NCBI GenBank assembly: GCA_003453735.1
Contig: DMNE01000081.1
Span: forward strand, 4,247-12,061
Direction of reading: 5' to 3'
DNA: 7,815 nucleotides
Source of the DNA: Nitrospiraceae bacterium
GTDB taxonomy: Bacteria; Nitrospirota; Thermodesulfovibrionia; Thermodesulfovibrionales; UBA9159
The notes under the pieces are model-generated. The model saw nothing but the letters and a program-made list of their open reading frames with translations. It did not search any database and was not told the origin of the DNA. A program made the position numbers and the translations under genes. Positions 1 to 4,851 of this stretch are shown here, piece after piece; position 1 is the first letter of the stretch, and every line of letters starts with the position of its first letter.

Positions 1-78
1 GGCGGAATACCCGGAATTTGCGAGCATTTTATTTACTTGTTCAGTACCCGGTTGCTCTTCCAGTTGTTTCCTGCCCAT
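1..78 (-). CDS. Unrecognised protein, N-terminal 26 residues only (runs off left edge)
   Basis: An open frame starts with ATG at 78 and continues past the window edge; its first residues read MGRKQLEEQPGTEQVNK. The start is supported by an AGGTGG ribosome binding site (85-90) six bases upstream. The visible part is hydrophilic and has no signal peptide or Cys motif. It lies 73 bases beyond the DsrE-like fragment on the same strand, so it may be the distal gene of the same transcript. The same frame is also open upstream of this ATG, but without a better start. I do not recognise the family from 26 residues. Confidence 0.5.
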   Translation of the reverse strand, partial: MGRKQLEEQPGTEQVNKMLANSGYSA

Positions 79-151
79 ATGAATCCACCTCTTATCCAAT
101 TCCGCTATTTTGATCCCGAAGTCCGCCAACCGGCCAGACCGGGAAAGGATT

Positions 152-271
152 TCAAAAATTGAACACCTTAGCCTCACAGGGGCTCTTTGTATTCGCAATC
201 TTGGCAAGCTGAAAACATCTGGTTGCTGCCTCGTTGTAATCCTTCCTTAAGACAAATAAAAAATTCGCCAT
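152..271 (-). pseudogene. DsrE/DsrF-like fragment, 39 codons, prematurely terminated
   Basis: ATG at 271 is preceded by a good GAGG site five bases away (277-280). The frame reads MANFLFVLRKDYNEAATRCF, continues with QLAKIANTKS, and stops with TGA at 152-154 after 39 codons. The start resembles DsrE-family proteins: a short hydrophobic beta strand (xxFLFVL), then a helix with AxRxFxxAKIA, then a second strand (AKVF). Family members are normally about 110-125 residues and carry small-sulfur-carrier or peroxiredoxin-like functions. Here the frame ends just after the second strand, and neither other frame downstream restores recognisable DsrE sequence. It lies 41 bases after the receiver-like gene on the same strand, so it was probably the next operon member. 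It could be a truncated relic or a real short peptide gene. Family assignment is from memory of the consensus. Confidence 0.45.
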
Positions 272-312
272 CTCATCCTCAATTCAATTAAATCAAATAA
301 GGGTTCGACTGC

Positions 313-678
313 TTATAAAACGCTTCGCAGTTTCTTCAACAGCCCGTCAGCCTCGCTCCAGCCGAGATCGGGAGGGAGACGGCAGAGGACGCCAAGTCCT
401 TCACTCTTGACATGAAAGTCCTCATTGGGCAGAGGACTGACTACTACCGTATTCACCATTGCGTTGGCGTTGATGATTTTTCTCACCAGGTCGAGAGGCT
501 TGGTATCCGGCAACTCTGAATCGACTATTACCAAATGAGGGCATTTTGTGCGCACAAAAGTGAGCGCCTCAGATCCTGAAGTAACCTGGTCGAGACGAAT
601 CTCGGAGTCTAACGCCAGGCAATCCGTAAATGTTTGAATGGCTTCCTGTCGAATAGTTGCCAAAAGAATGTGAATCAT
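313..678 (-). CDS. Receiver-like (CheY-fold) protein with incomplete active site
   Basis: 121 residues, the size of a single response-regulator receiver domain with no output domain. The chosen ATG at 678 has GGAG at 684-687, five bases upstream; an in-frame TTG at 720 has no comparable site. The pattern is a beta strand (MIHILLAT), a helix, then HLVIVDSELPD with Asp53 at the normal phospho-acceptor position, and VVVSP with Ser81 where receivers have Thr/Ser. The acidic pair after beta-1 is missing (ILLATIRQE). The conserved Lys before the cis-Pro is replaced by Arg100 (CRLPP). Such proteins often act as phosphorylation-independent partners. It lies 93 bases downstream of the NifX/ORP-like gene on the same strand and is probably cotranscribed, so a regulatory or scaffold role in that complex is a reasonable inference. 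Confidence 0.75.
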   Translation of the reverse strand: MIHILLATIRQEAIQTFTDCLALDSEIRLDQVTSGSEALTFVRTKCPHLVIVDSELPDTKPLDLVRKIINANAMVNTVVVSPLPNEDFHVKSEGLGVLCRLPPDLGWSEADGLLKKLRSVL

Positions 679-771
679 ATTTTCTCCGCCATGCAATGCT
701 GCTTTGGATTCGAGAGTCAAACTCCCACAGCTCTAAACTTCGGCCCGGCAGTAAAACCCTTCATGTCTCCA

Positions 772-1170
772 CTAGAGTCCGTCGGTTCGCTTATCCGATC
801 CGCCACCGCACGTAAGATCAGTAGTAAATTCTTGCAGGGAGCCTTTGAGGAAATCATCGACCGCCTCTCCCACTGTCTGAGCGCTACCTCCAAAGAGGAC
901 ATGGATGCCTATCTGATTGAAACCCATGAGGGGCCTCATGCCCATTCCGCCGGCAATAAGGACCTTTACGCCGTTTTGAGCGAGATGGTTGACAGGAGCC
1001 ATGCACCCGCCTTGCTGGTGGGGCACATTCGGTAAGACCCTCACATCTTTCACTTCACCATCATTGACTTCCACAATCGTATAGAGATCACAATGTCCAA
1101 AGTGAGCGCCAAGAAGCGAGTCAAGTCCTCCGGGATGAGTTGATGGTACGGCTACAGTGATGCTTTTCAT
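772..1170 (-). CDS. NifX/NifB-type dinitrogenase cofactor-binding domain protein, ORP-like
   Basis: 132 residues, the usual length for a stand-alone PF02579/COG1433 protein. The ATG at 1170 is preceded by AGGAG (1176-1180), five bases upstream. Family marks: beta strand ITVAVPS (4-10), AHFGHCDLY (22-30), GGC at 54-56, LAQNGVKVLIAGGMGMRPL (63-81), then GFNQIGIHVLFG (83-94) and a C-terminal CGGG at 121-124. His23, His26, Cys27, His51, Cys56 and Cys121 are candidate ligands. Members bind Fe-Mo cofactor precursors or, in the Desulfovibrio orange protein, a Mo-Cu-sulfide cluster. The two MinD/ferredoxin genes upstream suggest ORP-type function rather than nitrogen fixation, since no nif structural gene is visible. 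It is separated from the upstream ATPase gene by 89 bases containing a stem-loop. The C-terminal tail lacks the extra Cys/His I would expect. Confidence 0.85.
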   Translation of the reverse strand: MKSITVAVPSTHPGGLDSLLGAHFGHCDLYTIVEVNDGEVKDVRVLPNVPHQQGGCMAPVNHLAQNGVKVLIAGGMGMRPLMGFNQIGIHVLFGGSAQTVGEAVDDFLKGSLQEFTTDLTCGGGSDKRTDGL

Positions 1171-1197
1171 TTCTTCTCCTTACAAATAGGTGACATT

Positions 1198-1224
1198 AAG
1201 TAAAATTGGCAACCTCCAGCCAAT
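1198..1224 (-). terminator. Stem-loop with short U-rich tail, possible attenuator
   Basis: On the minus strand ATTGGC, an 8-base loop and GCCAAT form a perfect 6-bp stem (1205-1210 with 1219-1224), extendable by one A-T pair and a G-T wobble. It is followed by TTTACTT. It sits between the ATPase gene ending at 1260 and the NifX/ORP-like start at 1170. It could be a weak terminator or an RNA-processing site that sets the ratio of the two products. The stem is short, so this is tentative. Confidence 0.35.
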
Positions 1225-1259
1225 CTGTAAAATGGAATCCAATGGCCTGCCTGACGTCT

Positions 1260-2138
1260 TTAGCGTCGAACGCCAGCAAGCTCCTCAATTTTCAACCACG
1301 TGCGCCGAACTTCCAGGCTAAAGTCTGTTTCAGGCAATTCCGTGACGACTAATCCTTTAACCATTGCCCTGGTCACAACCGGGTCGTGCGGAAGCTTTGA
1401 AATTAAGGGATAGCTTCGCTCCCGGCAAAAATCCTCTATCCTGTCCACCTCCTCAGGATTTAGGTCAAATTTGTTGATGATAACCGCAAGAACTATCTTG
1501 AAGTGGCCGCACAGTTCAGCCACCCTCTCAAGGTCGTGTCTCCCCGAGGGCGTCGGCTCAGTTACGGCAACCGCCAAAGTGGCCCCTGAAATTGAGCTTA
1601 TGACCGGACACCCTATTCCCGGTGTTCCATCGCAAAGGATCAGGTCGTTTCCTTGAGATTTGGCCAGCTCCCTGGCTTTCTGCTTCAAGACCATCACGAG
1701 CCGTCCTGAGTTGGCTTCACCGGGAAAAAGCTGAGCATGAACCAAGGTTCCAAATCGAGTGGATGATATATGCCAATGGCCGCAGTGTTTCTGGGGAAAC
1801 AGGATTGCGCCGGCGGGGCAGAATGTGACACAGACCTTACAACCCTCACAACGCATCGGGTCAACAAAAAAGCCATTCCCGTTTTTGCGGACGGCATCGT
1901 AGCGGCACATCGTCTCACAAAGTCCACACCCGGTACATAGTCCCGTGGCGATTTTGGCCTCGTACCCCGAATGAAACTCTTCGTTTTCAAGATCTTTTGG
2001 GCGCAACAACAGGTGGAGGTCCGGAGCGTCCACATCCAGGTCGCATATAACTTTGTTTGAGGCCAGATGAGCAAATGCCCCCGTGAGTGAAGTCTTGCCT
2101 GTCCCTCCCTTGCCGCTGATGATAACTATTTCACGCAT
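1260..2138 (-). CDS. MinD-superfamily ATPase with inserted two-cluster ferredoxin domain (second of pair)
   Basis: 292 residues from the ATG at 2138; longer upstream starts in this frame would lie deep inside the preceding gene. The N-terminus MREIVIISGKGGTGKTSL carries the deviant Walker A of the MinD/Mrp/NifH class (GKGGTGKT, 9-16). DLDVDAPDLHLLL (33-45) is the switch region. An inserted ferredoxin domain follows: Cys68, 71, 74, 78, and Cys97, 100, 103, 107 with Pro108, both CxxCxxCxxxC, predicting two [4Fe-4S] clusters. A later DGTPGIGCP segment is the Walker-B-like region. The protein is cytoplasmic, with no signal or membrane segment. Its start overlaps the previous stop by 8 bases (2131-2138), indicating translational coupling with the sister ATPase. 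ORP and related loci encode such ATPases in pairs; assembly or positioning of a metal cluster complex is the likely role. Confidence 0.92.
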   Translation of the reverse strand: MREIVIISGKGGTGKTSLTGAFAHLASNKVICDLDVDAPDLHLLLRPKDLENEEFHSGYEAKIATGLCTGCGLCETMCRYDAVRKNGNGFFVDPMRCEGCKVCVTFCPAGAILFPQKHCGHWHISSTRFGTLVHAQLFPGEANSGRLVMVLKQKARELAKSQGNDLILCDGTPGIGCPVISSISGATLAVAVTEPTPSGRHDLERVAELCGHFKIVLAVIINKFDLNPEEVDRIEDFCRERSYPLISKLPHDPVVTRAMVKGLVVTELPETDFSLEVRRTWLKIEELAGVRR

Positions 2139-3012
2139 TGGCCGCCTCGTAGAGATCGTTCCTTTGAGCCAACTCGAAAATCTTGTCACTCATTGAAAGG
2201 AATATCTCCCTTAATTCTTGCGATACATCCGCAATGATTCCGCCCCGGGCATAGGCCTCTGCAACTGCGCGGTTAAAAGGTATTTCGGCCAGTACAGGGA
2301 TTCCTTCCTTGCTACAGAACCTGTACACCTCGTCGTTACCTATCCCGGCACGGTTTATCACTGCGCCCATCGGTTTTCCGAGAGGAGAAAAGGCATCCAT
2401 GGCGAGCCTGAAATCGTGAAAACCGAATGGCGTAGGCTCAGTCACCAGGACAATAACATCGCTGTCGATCACTGCGTTAACGGCCGGACAACTGACTCCC
2501 GGAGGAGCATCTATGATTGCATCGCAGTTGCGATCGGTAATGAAATCTTTGAGCTTGGATTTAACCTGTCGCATGAATGGCGGACTCATTGCTTCTCCTA
2601 CGCGCAACCGGCCCATGAGAAATTTCGTTCCTTCCGCATGACCCCAGCTTATCTCTCCCAGTTCACGTTTGGCCGGCGAAAGGGCCTTCTCCGGGCACAA
2701 AGCGATACAGCCGCCGCATCCGTGGCACATTTCAGGAAATGTGAGGATCAATGTGCCCATTACGCTGATTGCCTTAAATTGGCAGAAATCGGAGCAGGCA
2801 CCGCATAAGGTGCATTTTGATGTGTCCACTACCGGGACCTCCAGCCAGGCGGTCGTGGTTTCCTCGATCCCAGGCCGGAGAAATAGATGCAGGTTTGGTT
2901 CTTCCACATCCAGGTCGACTGAGATTAATGGCCTTTTCCAGACCCGTGCAAGCGAGGCAGCTACCGTAGTTTTACCTGTCCCGCCCTTGCCGCTGGCGAT
3001 CGCAACGATCAT
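2131..3012 (-). CDS. MinD-superfamily ATPase with inserted two-cluster ferredoxin domain (first of pair)
   Basis: 293 residues from the ATG at 3012, which overlaps the preceding stop as ATGA (3009-3012). The frame is open further upstream, but MIVAIASGKGGTGKTT is the canonical family start. Walker A GKGGTGKT lies at 8-15 and DLDVEEPNLHLFL at 33-45. Ferredoxin motifs are Cys67, 70, 73, 77 and Cys96, 99, 102, 106 with Pro107, predicting two [4Fe-4S] clusters. The Walker-B-like region reads IIDAPPGVSCPA, followed by TEPTPFGFHD, shared with the sister protein as TEPTPSGRHD. It is a diverged paralogue of the downstream gene, and coupling suggests a heterodimer. The family belongs to the NifH/MinD/Mrp group that couples ATP hydrolysis to cluster transfer or to positioning. 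The role in an ORP-like complex is inferred from context. Confidence 0.92.
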   Translation of the reverse strand: MIVAIASGKGGTGKTTVAASLARVWKRPLISVDLDVEEPNLHLFLRPGIEETTTAWLEVPVVDTSKCTLCGACSDFCQFKAISVMGTLILTFPEMCHGCGGCIALCPEKALSPAKRELGEISWGHAEGTKFLMGRLRVGEAMSPPFMRQVKSKLKDFITDRNCDAIIDAPPGVSCPAVNAVIDSDVIVLVTEPTPFGFHDFRLAMDAFSPLGKPMGAVINRAGIGNDEVYRFCSKEGIPVLAEIPFNRAVAEAYARGGIIADVSQELREIFLSMSDKIFELAQRNDLYEAANA

Positions 3013-3851
3013 CTGCCGGCCCCCCTGTTCGGACCATCCGCGAACCTTACACTCCCTTTTTTGAATCGCTCGACCGCCTGGCGCACCGTGATACCATCCT
3101 CCAGATCCTGCACGACTCTTATTTTCGCTGCGGAAAGCGCCTGAAAAGCCTTTGGTCCCACGAAACCTGAGAGGACACAATTTACTCCGGCCCCTGCCAT
3201 CAGTTCGGCAGCCCTTATGCCTGCGCCCTGCGCCATTACCTGTGTCTGTCCGTTATCAATGTAGCTGGTCTCCTGTGTTTCGAGATCAACTACAACAAAG
3301 CCAGCCGCCCTGCCAAACCTTGTATCAACCAGGTCATCCATACCTGGACCTTCACTGGTTACTGCAATCTTTCTCATGCTGTATCCCTTATCAGCCTGGT
3401 TTATTTGATAACTGGCGAGGTGCCTGGACAGACTCTCAGTTCCAGTTCTCTCACCTGTGCTTGCTATTCCATGCCTTCCTTTACCGAGGTACCTCCCGCG
3501 ACCTTTGTGCGGGCGTTGCCCACTACATCCTGGAAGCCAATACCGGGGCTGGTCCAATCTGCCCTGTCGGTAAGCCTGCAACACTTCTTCTATCTCGCCG
3601 GCAATTCCATGGATAATTTTCAAGCCGATACTCTCACCGTAGTTCAACATCTCTGGACTAAGAGCCCCGCAGATAAGGGTTTTCGTACCCTGCTCCCGCA
3701 GCGTTCGCATAAGTCCAAACGTGTTTACCTGCATGACATCGATTTCTCGAGCTGCCGCTGCAGCAACTCCTACTTCCGGCATTATGATGATCTTGGAGCA
3801 CCAATCGAGTACAGGCGCTACGCGGGAGCGAAAAACCGGGATAGCCAACAT
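3009..3851 (-). CDS. Tandem NifX/NifB-type cofactor-binding protein (two domains, possible gene fusion)
   Basis: 280 residues; ATG at 3851 follows GGAG with a five-base spacer. The first domain (1-110) reads MLAIPVFRSRVAPVLDWC with later TLICGALS and ends in PRYWLPGC (Cys109), typical of the short NifX-like proteins found beside DUF5320. Residues 111-158 form a basic, low-complexity linker. The second domain starts MRKIAVTSEGPGMDDLVDTR FGR at Met159 (ATG at 3377) and continues to GFVGPKAFQALSAAKIRVV, a second PF02579 subtype. Relatives are usually about 120 residues, so one frame for both is unusual. AAGG lies eight bases before the ATG at 3377, so internal initiation could give a separate 122-residue protein. 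It is the first gene of the minus operon and overlaps the next by ATGA. The function is probably to bind or carry a metal-sulfur cofactor. Confidence 0.82.
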   Translation of the reverse strand: MLAIPVFRSRVAPVLDWCSKIIIMPEVGVAAAAAREIDVMQVNTFGLMRTLREQGTKTLICGALSPEMLNYGESIGLKIIHGIAGEIEEVLQAYRQGRLDQPRYWLPGCSGQRPHKGRGRYLGKGRHGIASTGERTGTESLSRHLASYQINQADKGYSMRKIAVTSEGPGMDDLVDTRFGRAAGFVVVDLETQETSYIDNGQTQVMAQGAGIRAAELMAGAGVNCVLSGFVGPKAFQALSAAKIRVVQDLEDGITVRQAVERFKKGSVRFADGPNRGAGR

Positions 3852-3876
3852 AGCCTCTCCTCATCCGCTTGTCTCA

Positions 3877-3951
3877 TCAGGCAACCCAAACCCTTAACGA
3901 TTCAAAAGAGTCATCAAAAACCGGGCCATCACTCACCATAGAAGGGATCAT
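3877..3951 (-). CDS. Possible 24-residue leader ORF or relic
   Basis: An ATG at 3951 has GGAG five bases upstream, and the frame stops at TGA 3877-3879 after 24 codons. The ribosome-binding context GGAGAGGC before this ATG is identical to that of the structural gene at 3851, exactly 100 bases away. The peptide contains SDGPVFDD, faintly like the SEGPGMDD start of the second NifX domain, so it may be a relic of a duplicated start. If transcription begins at the sigma-54-like site at 3913-3928, which lies inside it, this frame would not be translated. Low confidence as a gene. Confidence 0.22.
   Translation of the reverse strand: MIPSMVSDGPVFDDSFESLRVWVA
3913..3928 (-). promoter_or_regulatory. 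Candidate sigma-54 promoter for the minus operon
   Basis: Read on the minus strand, the site is TGGCCCG-GTTT-TTGAT against the consensus TGGCACG-N4-TTGCW. The -24 GG is present and the spacing is exact, but the -12 GC is GA. By eye it matches 10 of 12 defined positions. Expected transcription start is near 3903, giving a leader of about 50 bases to the ATG at 3851. The activator gene nearby and the matching site on the other strand make it more credible. Confidence 0.4.
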
Positions 3952-4001
3952 CGCCTCTCCAAGGCTTTTACGAAAAATGACAGGGTATCGGAAGGTGCGT
4001 A

Positions 4002-4073
4002 TTGTCCCCTCTCGCTATAAACTGAGATTCAAATTGTTCCCGCCTTCTCAGAGACTATCCCGTGTTGTCCCTT
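4002..4073. promoter_or_regulatory. Three helically phased TTGTyCC repeats, candidate activator-binding (UAS) array
   Basis: TTGTCCCC starts at 4002, TTGTTCCC at 4034 and TTGTCCCT at 4065. All are in the same orientation, with start-to-start spacings of 32 and 31 bases, about three turns of B-DNA. The last also has a GGGAC partner at 4088-4092, facing GTCCC at 4067-4071. The array lies between the two divergent sigma-54-like sites, where an enhancer-binding protein would be expected. The minus-strand reading of the middle repeat, GGAACAA, recurs in the palindrome upstream of the activator gene. Confidence 0.42.
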
Positions 4074-4094
4074 CACACGTAAGATTCGGGACCA

Positions 4095-4110
4095 CGGCAC
4101 GAAGATTGTA
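4095..4110 (+). promoter_or_regulatory. Candidate sigma-54 promoter for the DUF5320 operon
   Basis: CGGCACG-AAGA-TTGTA matches 10 of 12 positions of TGGCACG-N4-TTGCW, with GG at 4096-4097 and correct spacing, but GT in place of the -12 GC. The expected start is near 4120, about 53 bases before the ATG at 4174. This mirrors the leader length on the opposite strand. Confidence 0.45.
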
Positions 4111-4173
4111 ACCTTCAGCCTGCACGAGAAATTGAGAGAGATTGACTTCAATTTATTTACCGGAAGGAATGCC

Positions 4174-4398
4174 ATGCCCCGGCGAGATGGGACAGGCCTG
4201 ACAGGAAAAGGGCCGATGGCGGAAACATGTTCAGGGAGTTGTACGCTGTACATCCTAGATAACCGGATGGAGCAATCCGGGGTTTTGCTGGTGAGGCCGG
4301 ATGACCGGTCGCGAATGGCGGAAAGCCGGAAAGAGGAAAGGAGGAATCCGACATGCCGGGTTTTGACAGAACAGTACCAGGTGGAGCAGGCTCCATGA
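4174..4398 (+). CDS. Short DUF5320-like protein, C-terminal part degenerate
   Basis: 74 residues. The ATG at 4174 has AAGGA close upstream (4164-4168), whereas an in-frame TTG at 4132 does not look like the start. The N-terminus MPRRDGTGLTGKGPM is the classic opening of small DUF5320 proteins (MPRxDGTGPxGxGPM), followed by CSGSC. After that, the glycine/arginine-rich body expected for the family is absent. The rest is ordinary hydrophilic sequence that runs 46 bases into the next gene. I see no continuation of the family in the other two frames, which hit stops near 4258-4262. It is either a divergent short paralogue or a decaying copy. It would be the first gene of the plus operon. The family function is unknown; members sit beside NifX-like and MinD-like genes. 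Confidence 0.5.
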   Translation: MPRRDGTGLTGKGPMAETCSGSCTLYILDNRMEQSGVLLVRPDDRSRMAESRKEERRNPTCRVLTEQYQVEQAP

Positions 4399-4733
4399 TA
4401 GGCGGAATGAGAGGGTCTTGCAGGGGTTTTGGCGGTCCCGGGATTCTTAATCGCTCTGGAAATTTTGGTCTCATGGGAAGAGGCGGTGGAGGCCGTGGTT
4501 GGCGAAACAGATTTTTTGGCACTGGCCTTACCGGGTGGCAACGTGGGGCCGGATTAAGCTTTGGGCGAAGACCTCGCGAGTTTGTTGATCCCGGTTCACC
4601 TTTTGCTTTTGAGCCGGAACTTCACCTGGAAGCTCTGAAGAACCAAGCCGGGTATTTTGAAAAAGTCCTGGAGAGAGTCAAACGAGTCATACAGAAATTG
4701 GAATCCGGAACAGAAGAGAATCCGCAAGGATAA
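4353..4733 (+). CDS. DUF5320 family protein, Gly/Arg-rich with C-terminal coiled coil
   Basis: 126 residues; ATG at 4353 follows GGAGG (4340-4344) with an eight-base spacer. The N-terminus MPGFDRTVPGGAGSMIGG matches the family opening (MPGFDxTGPxGxGPMTGG), with Cys22 after MRGS. A Gly/Arg-rich middle (about 23-75) includes GRGGGGRGWRNRFFGTGLTG, a strong family mark. The C-terminus (about 85-119) is a charged helix likely to form a coiled coil (LKNQAGYFEKVLERVKRVIQ). No signal peptide or membrane segment is seen. DUF5320 genes are commonly found next to NifX-like and MinD/ferredoxin genes in anaerobes; the biochemical role is not established. It is divergent from the operon starting at 3851 and probably expressed from the sigma-54-like site at 4095-4110. 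Confidence 0.85.
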   Translation: MPGFDRTVPGGAGSMIGGMRGSCRGFGGPGILNRSGNFGLMGRGGGGRGWRNRFFGTGLTGWQRGAGLSFGRRPREFVDPGSPFAFEPELHLEALKNQAGYFEKVLERVKRVIQKLESGTEENPQG

Positions 4734-4793
4734 ATTGAGGCCAGATCGCATGGGGGTTCCCCTCCCGTCATTTCCGCATCCGCACATCTGGAC

Positions 4794-4817
4794 AAGAAAT
4801 CCCTAAAGGGGCAGGGA
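4794..4817 (-). terminator. Weak terminator after the sigma-54 activator gene
   Basis: On the minus strand TCCCT, an 8-base loop and AGGGA form a 5-bp stem, followed by TTTCTT. It lies 35-58 bases past the stop of the activator gene, in the 118-base gap between convergent genes. The stem is short, so termination efficiency is uncertain. I see no better terminator for the plus-strand DUF5320 gene. Confidence 0.3.
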
Positions 4818-4851
4818 CCTTCGGCGATCAAGAAGGGATGGATCTTCAATT

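Noticed and set aside
634..1035. Plus-strand frame of 133 codons opposite the NifX/ORP-like gene
   Set aside because: It lies antisense to a clearly coding gene, has no ribosome binding site and shows no recognisable domain.
2218..2808. Plus-strand frame of 196 codons opposite the first MinD-like ATPase
   Set aside because: The opposite strand encodes an unmistakable Walker A and two Cys motifs; this is a shadow frame.
772..3851. Nitrogen-fixation cluster, because of NifX/NifB-type domains
   Set aside because: No nifH/D/K/E/N or radical-SAM NifB is present, and these domains with MinD/ferredoxin ATPases are typical of ORP-like loci unrelated to nitrogenase.
3881..3898. Possible second minus-strand sigma-54 site ending GGGTTGCC
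   Set aside because: The GG to GC distance is wrong by one base for GG-N10-GC, and the -24 half does not match.
3405..3941. Plus-strand frame of 178 codons opposite the tandem NifX gene
   Set aside because: The sequence is not protein-like and is antisense to a gene with family motifs.
4029..4541. Minus-strand frames opposite the DUF5320 genes (also 4157-4522)
   Set aside because: Pro/Ser-rich readings are the antisense of Gly/Arg-rich coding sequence.
4751..4761. GGGGG-TT-CCCC hairpin-like sequence after the DUF5320 stop
   Set aside because: The loop is too tight and no T run follows, so it is not a credible terminator.
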